DNA of 64,000 nucleotides from Neisseria lactamica NS19 (GCA_000193795.2 AEPI01000019.1:1-64000), one strand, 5' to 3'. Counted from the stretch's first letter, positions 1-7,842 are shown. Numbers and translations: made by a program. Notes: a model not told the origin generated them from the sequence alone.

Positions 1-103
1 CTTATATATCGAGTTCTCGAGAATGAATAATTAACAAAAATCAATATTCTCTACTTTATACAAGTAATAGGGCATTTTTTTGTTTGTTTTGAGGATTCGC
101 ACC

Positions 104-396
104 ATGGAAAATAAGGAAGGGGCGAAAAAAGGCGGCAACTGCTTCAAATCTTCCTTCTTTATCTAACAGGGGGTGGTACAGAAACTGAAACGGCCGGCGG
201 GGTTAAGGAAGTCTTTGAATGTTACGGAAAATTCATTTTGAACAACAAAGGCAATTTGTTAGGCGTTTCTTACTTCTTATTTAGGGAAGAAAACGTTATG
301 GGTGTTTTCGATATTTTACCGTCAGGATTGGTATGTTTATTTGAATATAATTTGTGCGGTCGGCAAAGGGTTAGAGAGTCAGGTTCTGCCTTTTGA
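104..396 (+). pseudogene. AT-rich gene remnant at left edge
   Basis: An ATG at 104 opens a 20-codon frame (begins MENKEGAKKG) that stops at 164. From about 115 to 394 a second, overlapping frame stays open without a good start codon and reads like real protein (for example VFECYGKFILNNKGN, then LFREENVMGVFDILP). One frameshift near position 150 would join the two. The stretch is clearly more AT-rich than the mnmC gene that follows, and its last codons run into the 3' end of mnmC on the other strand. I do not recognise the family. A decayed accessory gene is the simplest reading; chance openness is possible. Confidence 0.3.
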
Positions 397-1990
397 CGAT
401 GGCGCGGATGACGGTGCGGTTGGGGTGTAGGGCGTGGCGCAGGCGTTTTGAGAGGGGGTGGGGCAAGCCTAGGATTTCGGCTGCAACGGCGGCGGCGCAT
501 ATGGGGGCGGTGGCGAGTCCGCGCGTGCCGTGCGCGGTGTTGGCGTAGGCATTGGGCAGGTATGGGCAGGGGGAATCTATGCGGTAGTTTTTGTCCAGCG
601 CGAGTTTGGCGTAAGTTTGTTGCATGGCGGCAATGTCGCCGAGTGCGCCGACGACGGGGAGGTGGTCGGGGCTGTCGCAGCGTATGGCGGCGTGTCCCCG
701 GTGTTTTTGAGGGTTTGGGTTGGCGGCAAACAATGATTCGGCAAGGGCGGGGTCAAGCTGTGCCAATGCTTGGCGGTTTGAGGCTTCTTCGGCTTCGTTC
801 CATCCGGTATGGCTGCTGTTGGGAATAAAACTTGCACCGTAGCAGTGCAGTCCGTGCCACGACGGGCTGATGTAACTTTCGCCTGAAACGGCGCAACGCA
901 GTTGTTCAGAAAACGGGGTGGAGGGGGCGATACCGGTTTGTCCGCGTATTTGTCGGAAAGGCAGGGAGGAGAGGTTGGTTTCGGGCAGGCAGGGGCTGTG
1001 CGCGCCGGTGCAGTAGATGATGTGTGTGGCGGAAAATATGCCGTTTGGCGTGCTTGCAATCCACTTTTCCCCGTCGTGGGAAATGCCGGTTAAGGGTGTG
1101 TCTTCGTGCAGTCCGATTAGCGGATGGTTGAGGAGGGCGCGGACGAATACGGGCGGATTGAGCCATACGCCGTGCTGCCAAAACAGTCCGCATGATGGTT
1201 CGGCGTAGGGGGTGTTCAGCGGGATGCCGGCGATTTTTTCTGCTTCTGCCGGCGTAATGCTGCGGTAGAGGTGGTTATGGTGTTTTTGCAAACCCAATTC
1301 GTGATTGCGTTGTTGTTCGGTGCGGCTGTAATTGAGGTGGATGATGCCGTTGCCGCCCCAAGTGTCGGAGTCGGGCAGGATGTGTTCGAGCAGGCGTTTG
1401 GTGTAACCGTATCCGGCAAGCAAAAGTTCGGTTTGTTCGGTATCGTGCGGCGAGATTTTGGCGTAGAGCAGCCCTTGACGGTTGCCGCTGGCGGCTGATG
1501 CGGCTTTTCGGGCTTCCAATACGGTAACGGAAATGCCGTGTGATGCTAAGGCGTGGGCGGTTGCCGCGCCGGATATGCCCGCGCCGATAACGAGGACGTG
1601 TTTCGGTTTTTGCCGTTCGGATGTTTGTGGAAGTGCAAACCAGGGTTTGTCGGGCTTGTTTCCGGTTTGCGGGATGGCTTCGGACTGCCATGAAATGTGG
1701 TGGAAGTGTTCGTGCAGGCGGCTGGTGCGTGAAGGGGGAACCAGCCAGAAACGGACATCGGGCAGGATGTGTTCGATCAGGTTGATGCTGTCGAACTGGA
1801 GGCACTGCATTGCCTGATTCAAACGGTGCTTCAGACGGCATTCCGCGCCCGAAGCGTCTTGTGCGGTTTGAAAATCGGGAATCTGATAATCGGGGAGGCA
1901 GATAATCAGGTTGAGCGGTTGCGCGCGTTTGTCGATAATATTATGAAGCGTGCGGATGTCGGGAATGCCGCCCCAAGCGAGATTGTCCAT
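371..1990 (-). CDS. mnmC: FAD-dependent cmnm5(s2)U34 oxidoreductase, MnmC C-terminal type
   Basis: 539 aa against about 670 for the two-domain E. coli enzyme. The dinucleotide-binding motif VIGAGISGAATAHAL sits near residue 133, followed by the family signature ASGNRQGLLY and the C-terminal ALHPNR, so the FAD/DAO domain that removes the carboxymethyl group from cmnm5U34 of tRNA (giving nm5U34) is complete. The first ~130 residues show no SAM-binding motif, so the N-terminal methyltransferase half of classical MnmC is absent. A single DUS at 1997-2006 lies just before the ATG, and another is embedded in the coding sequence near 1832. The ribosome binding site is weak, so the exact start is uncertain. 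Confidence 0.85.
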   Translation of the reverse strand: MDNLAWGGIPDIRTLHNIIDKRAQPLNLIICLPDYQIPDFQTAQDASGAECRLKHRLNQAMQCLQFDSINLIEHILPDVRFWLVPPSRTSRLHEHFHHISWQSEAIPQTGNKPDKPWFALPQTSERQKPKHVLVIGAGISGAATAHALASHGISVTVLEARKAASAASGNRQGLLYAKISPHDTEQTELLLAGYGYTKRLLEHILPDSDTWGGNGIIHLNYSRTEQQRNHELGLQKHHNHLYRSITPAEAEKIAGIPLNTPYAEPSCGLFWQHGVWLNPPVFVRALLNHPLIGLHEDTPLTGISHDGEKWIASTPNGIFSATHIIYCTGAHSPCLPETNLSSLPFRQIRGQTGIAPSTPFSEQLRCAVSGESYISPSWHGLHCYGASFIPNSSHTGWNEAEEASNRQALAQLDPALAESLFAANPNPQKHRGHAAIRCDSPDHLPVVGALGDIAAMQQTYAKLALDKNYRIDSPCPYLPNAYANTAHGTRGLATAPICAAAVAAEILGLPHPLSKRLRHALHPNRTVIRAIVKRQNLTL

Positions 1991-1996
1991 ATCAAT

Positions 1997-2006
1997 GCCG
2001 TCTGAA
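1997..2006 (+). repeat. Single DNA uptake sequence upstream of mnmC
   Basis: GCCGTCTGAA preceded by AT, the 12-mer neisserial uptake signal. It is unpaired and abuts the start of mnmC, so it is an uptake signal and not a terminator. Confidence 0.9.
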
Positions 2007-2109
2007 ATGTGGGTTTGAATATCGGTATCGGGATAAAGCTGTTAAAATACGCGCCGTTTGAAGGCACGCCTGCGCCTGCCGGATATTGTATGCCGAATCG
2101 AGGTGTTTT

Positions 2110-2478
2110 TTGAATAATATTCCTGTTGAAATCCGTTTGTTGAAAAACCGTACCGTGTTGGTTTTGACTTATGGGGACGAACCTAAAAATCTGCCTGCCG
2201 AATTTTTACGCGTCTATTCGCCGAGTGCGGAAGTGCGCGGACACGGTGTGGGACAGGATGTTTTGCAGACCGGTAAGGCGGATGTGCAAATTACGGATTT
2301 GCAGCCTGTCGGTCAGTACGCGCTGAAAATCAGTTTTTCGGACGGGCATGACAGCGGTCTTTACGATTGGGCATACCTGCACCGTTTGGCATACGGATAC
2401 GATGCGATGTGGCAGGAATATTTGGACAAATTGGCGGCGGCGGGCGCGTCGCGTTTTGAAAAGCAATCAGATTGTTAA
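2110..2478 (+). CDS. DUF971 family protein (gamma-butyrobetaine hydroxylase N-terminal-like)
   Basis: About 122 aa from a TTG codon at 2110 that follows GAGG at 2100; an in-frame TTG at 2086 is possible but has a poorer context. The sequence NNIPVEIRLLKNRT, the LRVYSPSAEVRGHG block and the C-terminal SGLYDWAYLHRLAYG match the small DUF971 fold found alone or at the N-terminus of BBOX-type hydroxylases. Function is not established; it is often associated with iron-sulfur or ubiquinone genes and here it precedes ubiE by 42 bases, probably in one transcript. No signal peptide or membrane segment. Confidence 0.75.
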   Translation: MNNIPVEIRLLKNRTVLVLTYGDEPKNLPAEFLRVYSPSAEVRGHGVGQDVLQTGKADVQITDLQPVGQYALKISFSDGHDSGLYDWAYLHRLAYGYDAMWQEYLDKLAAAGASRFEKQSDC

Positions 2479-2520
2479 GTTTGGGATGCCGTAGGGCGGC
2501 ATCAGAGAGGTGGTCAGGAT

Positions 2521-3258
2521 ATGGGCGGACAGAAAACGCATTTCGGATTCAGCACGGTCAACGAAGACGAAAAAGCCGGAAAAGTGGCGGAAGTATTCCA
2601 CTCCGTCGCCAAAAACTACGACATTATGAATGATGTCATGTCGGCAGGTCTGCACAGGGTATGGAAGCATTTCACCATCAACACGGCGCACCTGAAAAAA
2701 GGCGATAAAGTGTTGGACATTGCCGGCGGTACGGGCGATTTGTCGCGCGGGTGGGCAAAACGCGTGGGCAAAGAAGGCGAGGTTTGGCTGACCGATATTA
2801 ATTCTTCTATGCTGACCGTCGGGCGCGACCGGCTTTTGAACGAAGGTATGATTCTCCCCGTATCGCTTGCCGATGCGGAAAAACTACCTTTCCCCGACAA
2901 TTATTTCAATTTGGTTTCCGTGGCGTTCGGTTTGCGGAATATGACGCATAAAGATGCCGCGCTGAAAGAGATGTACCGCGTTCTGAAACCCGGCGGGACA
3001 TTGCTGGTGCTGGAGTTTTCCAAAATCTACAAACCTTTGGAAGGTGCGTATGATTTCTATTCGTTCAAGCTGCTGCCGGTTATGGGCAAACTGATTGCCA
3101 AAGATGCGGACAGCTACCGGTATCTCGCCGAATCTATCCGTATGCATCCTGACCAAGAAACTTTGAAACAGATGATGCTGGATGCGGGCTTCGACAGCGT
3201 GGATTATCACAATATGAGTGCGGGCATTGTGGCATTGCACAAAGGCGTGAAATTTTAA
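2521..3258 (+). CDS. ubiE: Demethylmenaquinone / 2-octaprenyl-6-methoxybenzoquinol C-methyltransferase
   Basis: 245 aa, the usual UbiE length. SAM motif I ([12 protein letters not shown]) is at about residues 64-75, with the UbiE signatures [16 protein letters not shown] near residue 26 and [16 protein letters not shown] near 155. It catalyses the C-methylation step of ubiquinone (and, where present, menaquinone) synthesis at the cytoplasmic face of the membrane. ATG at 2521 follows a GAGAGG site. A DUS hairpin terminator lies 20 bases after the stop. Another ubiquinone gene, ubiJ, lies near 59 kb. Confidence 0.96.
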   Translation: MGGQKTHFGFSTVNEDEKAGKVAEVFHSVAKNYDIMNDVMSAGLHRVWKHFTINTAHLKKGDKVLDIAGGTGDLSRGWAKRVGKEGEVWLTDINSSMLTVGRDRLLNEGMILPVSLADAEKLPFPDNYFNLVSVAFGLRNMTHKDAALKEMYRVLKPGGTLLVLEFSKIYKPLEGAYDFYSFKLLPVMGKLIAKDADSYRYLAESIRMHPDQETLKQMMLDAGFDSVDYHNMSAGIVALHKGVKF

Positions 3259-3278
3259 ACGGACTGCCTGTGCAGCCA

Positions 3279-3312
3279 ATGCCGTCTGAACACATTTCAG
3301 ACGGCATTTTTG
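3279..3312 (+). terminator. DUS-hairpin terminator of ubiE
   Basis: Inverted uptake sequences at 3281-3290 and 3296-3305 separated by a five-base loop and followed by TTTTTG form a typical neisserial intrinsic terminator. Confidence 0.85.
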
Positions 3313-3389
3313 TGTTTTTGAGACAAAGGTTTTAAATCTTAAAAATTAATTCATATATCCATCAATAATTTATAAACTTTTTAAAAAAT

Positions 3390-3432
3390 AGTAACAATTA
3401 TCATTTGCAAGATTGGGAGATGTCTGTATAAT
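3390..3432 (+). promoter_or_regulatory. Fur-box-like operator over a sigma-70 promoter
   Basis: TTGCAA (3405-3410) and TATAAT (3427-3432) with a 16-base spacer form a near-consensus promoter. The overlapping stretch 3391-3409 (contains ACAATTATCATTTGC) matches about 12 of 19 positions of the Fur consensus built on GATAAT/ATTATC. This predicts iron repression of the gene starting at 3477. The match was counted by eye. Confidence 0.6.
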
Positions 3433-3476
3433 GCAGTCAATCCAGTAAACAACGCAGCAGACGAAAGGAGGGAAAA

Positions 3477-3956
3477 ATGCCGGAAAGTATTTTCAAACAG
3501 ATTTCCTCCGATATTTTGAGGCTGCACCGTGATTCTGTTTATTCGCTGCTTGCCACTTCCGGCTGCAACTGTCAGGTGCATGAGGCGGCGTATGTCAACA
3601 TCGACGGCAAATATTATATTTCGCTTTCATGCGAGCCCGAGGTGGGGGAAGTCAAAACAGGTATTTTACTGATTGAAGATGAAAGCCGCAGCATCCGCTT
3701 GAGCTGGGTCGGCAGTGCGAGGGAGCTTGACCGCAAGGATAATGCCTACAAACGCGCACTGGCTGCCCTGTCTAGAAAGTTGGGGCGGTGTAAAGACAAG
3801 CTGCATACGGCGGTTCAACCATTTTTGTTGGAGCTGGTGCCGGAGAAAGGCAGGTTTTCTGTCGGTGATGAAGAAGTTTGGATTTCTCGAAACGATTTAG
3901 TGAGGGCTTTATATCCTGTCGGATACAGTATGCGGCAGGCAATGTTGCAGATTTAA
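3477..3956 (+). CDS. Putative HugZ/pyridoxamine-phosphate-oxidase-like split-barrel protein
   Basis: 159 aa. The pattern ILRLHRDSVYSLLATSG, then YVNIDGKYYISLS, a GILLIEDESRSIRLSWVGSA strand and a C-terminal ELVPEKGRFSVGDEEVWIS resembles the FMN-binding split barrel of the HugZ/HutZ haem-utilisation group, but it is shorter than HugZ (about 250 aa) and lacks its C-terminal haem-ligand tail. ATG at 3477 has a strong AAAGGAGGG site. The Fur-box promoter just upstream and its own non-DUS terminator make it a single-gene iron-regulated unit. A role in haem or iron handling is inferred from family resemblance plus Fur; the biochemistry is not shown by the sequence. Confidence 0.55.
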   Translation: MPESIFKQISSDILRLHRDSVYSLLATSGCNCQVHEAAYVNIDGKYYISLSCEPEVGEVKTGILLIEDESRSIRLSWVGSARELDRKDNAYKRALAALSRKLGRCKDKLHTAVQPFLLELVPEKGRFSVGDEEVWISRNDLVRALYPVGYSMRQAMLQI

Positions 3957-3984
3957 AGTTTTGGTAGTGGTTTGTGTTCCTTTT

Positions 3985-4014
3985 GCGCCCCTTTCCCAAG
4001 GGGCGATTTTTTTG
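3985..4014 (+). terminator. GC-rich intrinsic terminator after the HugZ-like gene
   Basis: CGCCCCTT (3986-3993) pairs with AAGGGGCG (3998-4005) and is followed by ATTTTTTT. It is not built from uptake sequences. Confidence 0.85.
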
Positions 4015-4039
4015 CGTACAGATTGGCGGCAGCATAAAA

Positions 4040-4070
4040 ATGCCGTCTGAAAACGGTTTTCAGACGGCAT
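4040..4070. terminator. DUS-pair terminator between convergent genes
   Basis: Inverted uptake sequences at 4042-4051 and 4059-4068. It ends the leftward folK transcript and may back up the rightward terminator at 3985. Confidence 0.75.
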
Positions 4071-4082
4071 CCGTGTGCCGAA

Positions 4083-4577
4083 TTACCCGTCCGGTAAAAG
4101 ACGGATACCTTGATCGCCAAGCTTTTTGGACAATTCGGCAACTTTTCCGTGTTTTCCTAAAACAAAATCAGGGAGGATTTCTGCCAAAGGGCGTATGACG
4201 AAACCGCGTTCGTGTGCGCGCGGATGCGGCAGGGTGAGGCAGGGGTCGTCGCTGGATAGACCGTCAAAGTCGATGATGTCCAAATCCAATGTGCGCGGTG
4301 CGTTGCGGAAGCTGCGTTCGCGTCCGAAATCGGCTTCGATACGGTTGAGCACGGAGAGCAGCGAGAAGCCGTCCATATCGGTGGAGACGGTGCAGACGGC
4401 ATTGACAAAATCGGGTTGGTCGTCATAGCCGACAGGGGCGGTGGCATATAGGGACGAGGTTTGATGAAGCCGGATATCGGGATGGGACGACAGCGCGTCC
4501 AATGCGCCGCGTATTTGTTGTGCAGGGTTGTCAAGGTTGCTGCCTAAGGCGATGACGGCAAAATGTCTGTTGTTCAT
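4083..4577 (-). CDS. folK: 6-hydroxymethyl-7,8-dihydropterin pyrophosphokinase (HPPK)
   Basis: 164 aa, normal HPPK size. Contains ALGSNLDNPAQQIRGAL at the N-terminus, SSLYATAPVGYDDQPDFVNAV, and the signature RTLDLDIIDFDG near residue 96, whose aspartates bind the two Mg ions. It transfers pyrophosphate from ATP to the pterin in folate synthesis, the step before dihydropteroate synthase. Transcribed leftward 9 bases after the SirB2-like gene, so the two are probably cotranscribed. The first step of the same pathway is represented by folE2 near 56 kb. Confidence 0.95.
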   Translation of the reverse strand: MNNRHFAVIALGSNLDNPAQQIRGALDALSSHPDIRLHQTSSLYATAPVGYDDQPDFVNAVCTVSTDMDGFSLLSVLNRIEADFGRERSFRNAPRTLDLDIIDFDGLSSDDPCLTLPHPRAHERGFVIRPLAEILPDFVLGKHGKVAELSKKLGDQGIRLLPDG

Positions 4578-4586
4578 AACGGTGTT

Positions 4587-4961
4587 TCAGAATGGCAGGA
4601 CTTTGGTTTTGGCAAGGTAAACGATACCGCCGACACAGCACATGGCAAGCAGGTAAACAGCATAGAATTTGACCGAGCGGGGGCGGGCGCGCATCATCAT
4701 CATACCCGATGCGATATAGGCGAGCAGAAGCAGGATTTTTGTGCCGAGCCAAGGCGCGTTGAACGGGGAGAAATGGGTGATTTTCATCAGCCACAATCCC
4801 GTAAACAGCAGCATGGTGTCGTTGAGATGGGGCAGTGCCTTCCACAAGCCCGCCAAAGGTTTTTCGGGATTTTTCCAAAGCAGGAAAAAGCGGATGTTGA
4901 ACAACAAAATGGTAACGGTAACAAATATTTGGTGGCTGTATTTGACAATCAGATACTGCAT
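4587..4961 (-). CDS. SirB2-family inner-membrane protein
   Basis: 124 aa with four hydrophobic stretches (roughly residues 8-25, 43-60, 70-88 and 100-118), consistent with a small polytopic membrane protein. The order LKYSHQ-like N-terminus (VKYSHQIFVTVTILLFNIR), KALPHLNDTMLLFTG and APWLGTKILLLLAYI matches the SirB2 family, whose molecular function is unknown. It lies directly upstream of folK. Confidence 0.75.
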   Translation of the reverse strand: MQYLIVKYSHQIFVTVTILLFNIRFFLLWKNPEKPLAGLWKALPHLNDTMLLFTGLWLMKITHFSPFNAPWLGTKILLLLAYIASGMMMMRARPRSVKFYAVYLLAMCCVGGIVYLAKTKVLPF

Positions 4962-5014
4962 GGTCGGCCCTTGTCGGCATAAAAATCGGAATCTGCGTAT
5001 TTTACCGCAAACAT

Positions 5015-5587
5015 TTATTTTTGACGTAACTTTTCAAATGCCAACAGATAGGGCGGGTTGTTTTTCCGGTTGGTAAACCCGTAACGCAAAACGGCAAATT
5101 GCTCTTGGGGCAGCCCTTTTGACCATTGTTCGACGGCTTCTGCCTCCTGTTTTCCGCTTCCGTGTCCCGGATAGAGGACGGCAACGAGCATACCGCCTTC
5201 CTCCAGCAGGGACAGGGCGGCGGAAAGGGCGGGAATGCTGGTTTCCGTGCGGGTGGTAAGGCTTTTGTCCCCGCCGGGCAGCCAGCCGAAATTGAAAATG
5301 GCGGCATTCAGCGGTTCTGAAACATATTGTTTCAGGTTTTCGTGTCCGTCCGAAATAAGCTGCACATTGCGGCATCCCGCCTCTTTCAGACGGCATCGGG
5401 TGCGGCTCAGGGCTTGCGGTTGGATGTCGAATGCCCACACTTTCCCCCGGATGCCTGTGGTTTGTGCAAGAAAAAGGGTGTCGTGTCCGTTGCCGGCCGT
5501 GCCGTCTAAGGCATTGCCGCCTTCGGGCAGTGCCTGCCGTAAAAGGCAATGGGCGAATGGAATGATGTTTTGCAATAACATTTTCAA
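5015..5587 (-). CDS. mnmM: MnmM/YtqB-family tRNA U34 methyltransferase
   Basis: 190 aa SAM-dependent methylase. Residues 27-41 (LDGTAGNGHDTLFLA), 53-60 (FDIQPQAL) and 98-109 (FNFGWLPGGDKS) are the hallmarks of the family formerly called 'rRNA methylase' (Pfam) and now known as MnmM, which methylates nm5(s2)U34 to mnm5(s2)U34 in tRNA of bacteria that lack a full MnmC. That fits the MnmC at 371-1990, which retains only the oxidase domain. An uptake sequence lies inside the gene near 5385. It is transcribed leftward and separated from hfq by a terminator hairpin. The family call is firm; the substrate is inferred from family and from MnmC truncation. Confidence 0.8.
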   Translation of the reverse strand: MKMLLQNIIPFAHCLLRQALPEGGNALDGTAGNGHDTLFLAQTTGIRGKVWAFDIQPQALSRTRCRLKEAGCRNVQLISDGHENLKQYVSEPLNAAIFNFGWLPGGDKSLTTRTETSIPALSAALSLLEEGGMLVAVLYPGHGSGKQEAEAVEQWSKGLPQEQFAVLRYGFTNRKNNPPYLLAFEKLRQK

Positions 5588-5600
5588 ATGCCGCCTGAAA

Positions 5601-5634
5601 ATAAAAATACCTTACCGTTTTCGGTAAGGTATTA
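5601..5634 (-). terminator. Intrinsic terminator of hfq
   Basis: ATACCTTACC (5607-5616) pairs perfectly with GGTAAGGTAT (5623-5632). Read leftward it is followed by TTTTTATTTT, giving a classical terminator 24 bases after hfq. Confidence 0.9.
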
Positions 5635-5655
5635 AAATATATGAAATTGTGCGGA

Positions 5656-5949
5656 TTATTCGGCAGCTTGTCGGACGGTCTCCACTTGGACGAGTCCCGG
5701 TGCTGGGGCGGCTTGGGGTTTGTTTTCGTGCTGGAGGCTGACGGAACGTGCCGGTACGATGGTGGAAATGGCGTGTTTGTAAACCATCTGGGTGACGGAA
5801 GTGTTTCTCAAGAGGACGACGTATTGGTCGAAAGATTCGACCTGACCTTGCAGTTTGATGCCGTTAACCAAATAAATCGAAACCGGAACGTGCTCTTTAC
5901 GCAATGCGTTCAGGAAGGGATCTTGCAACATTTGTCCTTTAGCTGTCAT
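5656..5949 (-). CDS. hfq: RNA chaperone Hfq
   Basis: 97 aa from ATG at 5949, which follows GGAG; the longer open frame upstream is not needed. Starts [19 protein letters not shown], with the Sm1 motif ([20 protein letters not shown]) and Sm2 (YKHAIST). Hfq hexamers pair small RNAs with mRNAs. The short C-terminal tail ([15 protein letters not shown]) is typical of betaproteobacteria. It sits between pbpG and mnmM, all read leftward, with its own terminator. Confidence 0.97.
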   Translation of the reverse strand: MTAKGQMLQDPFLNALRKEHVPVSIYLVNGIKLQGQVESFDQYVVLLRNTSVTQMVYKHAISTIVPARSVSLQHENKPQAAPAPGLVQVETVRQAAE

Positions 5950-6084
5950 ATCTTTTAGCTCCGCTATTATGATTGTGAAATCGGGCAAATGCCCTGTACG
6001 TGTGGGATTGTAGCCTTTAATAGGAAAAAATTACCAATTTTTTTTGTGTTTGAAACCGATTTGCCCGCCGCCTGCCCGGGCGTG

Positions 6085-7023
6085 TCAAGAATGCTGCTGC
6101 AGCATCCACGATTCGATTTTGCGCGCGTCGTTGACCCGTGTGGCGGATGTGGGCGAGTTTAACAATACGATGGTAACCGGTTGGTTTTGAATATTGGCTC
6201 TGACGACCATAGACCTGCCCGCCTCGCGGATGTAGCCGGTTTTCTGAAGTTCGATGTTCCATCTGCCTTCCCTAACCAAGGCATTGGAATTTTTATAGTT
6301 TTGCTGCCCGTTTTTGGTCTGCACCGAAGCATAATTGGAAGTCGAGTTGGCGCGTATCAGGGGGTATCGGACGGCGGCGTTAACCATAAGATTGAGATCT
6401 TTGGCGGTGGAAACATTATGGAAATTGAGGCCGGTCGGTTCGTAAAAGCGGCTGCCGTACATACCGAGGCTTTGGGCTTTTTGGTTCATTGCGGCGACAA
6501 ATTCGCCCATACCGCCGGGGTAGGTTCTGCCTAAGGCGTGTGTGGCGCGGTTTTCGCTGCTCATCAGGCTTAAATGAAGCAGCTCCCTGCGGGTCAGGGA
6601 CGTGCCGATGGCAAGGCGGCTGCCGGTTCCTTTGAGGCGGTCGATTTCGTCGGGTGTGATGGTGATGGTTTCATCCATATTTAAATCGGCATCTAAAACG
6701 ACCATCGCGCTCATCAGTTTGGAGATAGAGGCGATGGGCATAATTCTGTCGGCGTTTTTCTGATACAGTATTTGCCCTGTTTTGTTGTTAACGACCAGTG
6801 CGGCTTGGGAAGACAGAATCAGCCCGCCTGTAATGGCTTGGGTGTCGGTGGGATATATCGTGCTTTCGGCGAATATTTCTATCGGGTCGGAGGAGGTGAG
6901 CAGGTTTTGTTTTAAAAACTGCCCCAAAATATCGGTATCCGCGAAAAGTCGGGCAGAGGGCAGCAGGAAAGCCAAACCGAGGAGCAGGGCGGGGCGCAGG
7001 TGTTTCAGGGGGAGGGCAGGCAT
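6085..7023 (-). CDS. pbpG: D-alanyl-D-alanine endopeptidase (penicillin-binding protein 4/7 type)
   Basis: 312 aa from ATG at 7023; the open frame extends 45 codons further but only this start gives a clean signal peptide (MPALPLKHLRPALLLGLAFL...FAD). Catalytic motifs are S99-x-x-K102 (SISK), S156-E-N158 and K261-T-G. This low-molecular-mass PBP cleaves peptidoglycan cross-links in the periplasm and is non-essential in gonococcus. It is divergent from bcp. Confidence 0.9.
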   Translation of the reverse strand: MPALPLKHLRPALLLGLAFLLPSARLFADTDILGQFLKQNLLTSSDPIEIFAESTIYPTDTQAITGGLILSSQAALVVNNKTGQILYQKNADRIMPIASISKLMSAMVVLDADLNMDETITITPDEIDRLKGTGSRLAIGTSLTRRELLHLSLMSSENRATHALGRTYPGGMGEFVAAMNQKAQSLGMYGSRFYEPTGLNFHNVSTAKDLNLMVNAAVRYPLIRANSTSNYASVQTKNGQQNYKNSNALVREGRWNIELQKTGYIREAGRSMVVRANIQNQPVTIVLLNSPTSATRVNDARKIESWMLQQHS

Positions 7024-7240
7024 TTTTGATTCCGTGTATTTGAATATCGGCGTTATTTTGTTGAAAAAACAGCCATCTGTAAAGTGTACCGCCTGAAAAA
7101 AAAGCCGCCCGCCTTCCGGCGGTTTCGCTGCCTTGTTATTTTGTTTGCTTTGTAACATTTTGTTTTTAAATTAGAACGTATTTAATGGTTTGGCGCGGTT
7201 TCCTTTGTGCCGCCGTGTGCCGTTCGGGTTTGCCGGACGG

Positions 7241-7270
7241 TTGGATATTCCGCCGCCGGGGCGGTAGAAT
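7241..7270 (+). promoter_or_regulatory. Putative sigma-70 promoter of bcp
   Basis: TTGGAT (7241-7246) and TAGAAT (7265-7270) with an 18-base spacer. A direct repeat GCTGATGCA occurs downstream at 7291-7299 and 7309-7317, a possible operator. Confidence 0.5.
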
Positions 7271-7352
7271 CGGGGGTTGTTTGGAATCAGGCTGATGCAC
7301 GGGTGTGTGCTGATGCATTGTTTTAATCGTTGAAATATTGGGAGTACGGACA

Positions 7353-7793
7353 ATGGGTTTGAAATATGAATTTACCCTGCCTTCGAGCAGCGGTGCGGAT
7401 TTCCATTCGGCAGAACATCTGCCTTTGGTCGTGTATTTTTATCCGAAAGACAGTACGCCGGGCTGTACGACGGAGGGGCTGGATTTTAATGCGCGTTTGG
7501 AACAGTTTGAGGCATTGGGTTATACCGTGGTCGGTATTTCCCGCGACGGCGTAAAGGCGCATCAGAATTTTTGCGCCAAGCAGGGTTTCCGGTTCGAGCT
7601 GTTGAGCGATAAGGATGAAACGGTGTGCCGCCTGTTTGATGTCATCAAATTGAAGAAACTGTACGGGAAAGAGTCGTTGGGTATCGAGCGCAGTACGTTC
7701 GTCTTGAATAAGGACGGAGAAATCGTCCGGGAATGGCGGAAAGTCAAGGTAGCGGGTCATGCGCAGGAAGTGTTGGAAACGCTTTCCCGATGA
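7353..7793 (+). CDS. bcp: Peroxiredoxin, Bcp/PrxQ type
   Basis: 146 aa from ATG at 7353, 8 bases after GGAG (the in-frame TTG at 7338 is rejected). The peroxidatic cysteine is C38 in STPGCTTEG. The second cysteine that many Bcp proteins carry five residues later is missing, so this is a one-cysteine form or one that resolves with C74 or C92. Reduces hydroperoxides at the expense of thioredoxin or glutaredoxin. Followed by a DUS terminator and then xerD. Confidence 0.92.
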   Translation: MGLKYEFTLPSSSGADFHSAEHLPLVVYFYPKDSTPGCTTEGLDFNARLEQFEALGYTVVGISRDGVKAHQNFCAKQGFRFELLSDKDETVCRLFDVIKLKKLYGKESLGIERSTFVLNKDGEIVREWRKVKVAGHAQEVLETLSR

Positions 7794-7800
7794 ATGTCGC

Positions 7801-7828
7801 GATGCCGTCTGAAGCCTTCAGACGGCAT
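7801..7828 (+). terminator. DUS-hairpin terminator of bcp
   Basis: Uptake sequences at 7803-7812 and 7816-7825 with a three-base loop. No long T-run follows, so termination may be partial and xerD may be read through. Confidence 0.65.
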
Positions 7829-7842
7829 CGGTTTGGAGCGGT

